NCBI GenBank assembly: GCA_007129085.1
Contig: SKWF01000208.1
Coordinates: 1 to 6,065, forward strand
Reading direction: 5' to 3'
DNA: 6,065 bases
DNA from: Balneolaceae bacterium
Lineage (GTDB): Bacteria > Bacteroidota > Rhodothermia > Balneolales > Balneolaceae
Below, piece by piece: positions 5,692 through 6,065 of the stretch. Both the position numbers and the translations under genes were made by a program. The number at the start of each line of letters is the position of its first letter. Positions within the stretch are counted from its first letter, which is position 1. Below the pieces are notes generated by a model. It had not been told where the DNA came from, made no database searches, and was given only the letters and a program-made list of their open reading frames with translations.

Positions 5692-6065
5692 ATGCCGAAA
5701 GTTACGCGCTGGTTTATAAAAGCAGGAATCATCTACTTTATCGTCGGCGTTATTCTCGCGCTTATTTCAAAATTTCCGGCCATCAATGCCGGGCCTCTCC
5801 TCCTGCCCGTCTATTGGCACATGCTGGTCATCGGCTGGCTTACACAGATCATCATGGGGGTCTCCATCTGGATGTTTCCCCGCAAACATCGTGACAGGAA
5901 AAAACGCGAATCCACCCTGACTTGGCTCACATTTTGGACTCTAAACTCAGGGCTGATTCTTCGGTTTCTCTCCGAACCTTTTTTACCGGTAGTGCAGGAC
6001 TCCTTTTTGATGAACGTCGCTATTCTGTTCTCCTCCCTGCTGCAAATTTCCGGCGTTATTTTCTA
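5692..6065 (+). CDS. small heme-copper-oxidase-subunit-I-like membrane protein, 3'-truncated by the window edge
   Basis: Reading from the ATG at 5692 gives 124 residues, still open at the window end. An in-frame TAA two codons before the ATG makes it the first possible start; no Shine-Dalgarno sequence is visible. Helices are likely at about 8-26, 42-61, 76-94 and 103-124. The second carries YWHMLVIGW (41-49) followed by a glycine (Gly56) and FPR (62-64), a pattern I recognise from CcoN/NorB-like and NnrS-like proteins, where a histidine near the start of such a helix can be a heme ligand. His43 would be the equivalent. After FPR comes a strongly basic loop (KHRDRKKR). Whether the protein is a short stand-alone version or a full-length subunit cannot be decided because the end is missing. 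The neighbouring nirK and scdA fit a role in NO or electron transfer, which is inference. Confidence 0.72.
   Translation, partial: MPKVTRWFIKAGIIYFIVGVILALISKFPAINAGPLLLPVYWHMLVIGWLTQIIMGVSIWMFPRKHRDRKKRESTLTWLTFWTLNSGLILRFLSEPFLPVVQDSFLMNVAILFSSLLQISGVIF

Overview
The window looks like a stretch of a Gram-negative bacterial chromosome, most likely from the Bacteroidota/Balneolota group. That placement is an inference. It rests on the AT-rich intergenic DNA, start codons with weak or no Shine-Dalgarno sequence (three of the five visible starts are plain, two have a GGGG-type site), and a CCCCTCCT/AGGAGGGG hairpin repeat of a kind I associate with that group. No rRNA, tRNA, CRISPR array or transposase gene is visible.

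Layout. (1) Positions 1-1500, plus strand: the C-terminal 499 residues of a fused ADP-forming acyl/acetyl-CoA synthetase whose CoA-binding N-terminus lies outside the window. (2) Positions 1502-1978, minus strand: a four-helix membrane protein resembling DUF6789, meeting gene 1 tail to tail with one base between the stop codons. (3) Positions 2169-3875, minus strand: a 568-residue copper nitrite reductase (NirK) of the three-domain type, followed by a good intrinsic terminator at 2066-2113. (4) Positions 3876-4126: a divergent control region with a promoter on each strand and a 15-bp palindrome over the presumed nirK start site. (5) Positions 4127-4858, plus strand: ScdA/RIC (YtfE, DnrN), the di-iron hemerythrin-like protein that repairs iron centres after nitrosative stress. 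(6) Positions 4942-5430, plus strand: a CopD-like four-helix membrane protein. (7) Positions 5526-5640: two inverted copies of a REP-like hairpin element. (8) Position 5692 to the window end, plus strand: the start of a small membrane protein resembling a fragment of heme-copper oxidase subunit I (CcoN/NorB/NnrS-like).

How it fits together. NirK would reduce nitrite to nitric oxide on the outer face of the cytoplasmic membrane, and the divergently transcribed ScdA would protect or repair iron-sulfur and di-iron proteins against that NO. The CopD-like and oxidase-like membrane proteins lie on the same strand as scdA and are plausible partners in copper supply, electron delivery or NO handling, but nothing in the sequence proves it. 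No NO reductase or nitrous oxide reductase is visible here.

The most interesting object is the NirK. Its N-terminal type 1 copper site has Gln233 where classical enzymes have the axial Met, and Ser181 stands where the catalytic Asp normally is. It also carries a C-terminal amicyanin-like cupredoxin domain. This matches the atypical three-domain NirK described from Thermus scotoductus. Here, however, the protein also has a roughly 80-residue N-terminal extension beginning with a CPAC motif, and a C-terminal transmembrane anchor.
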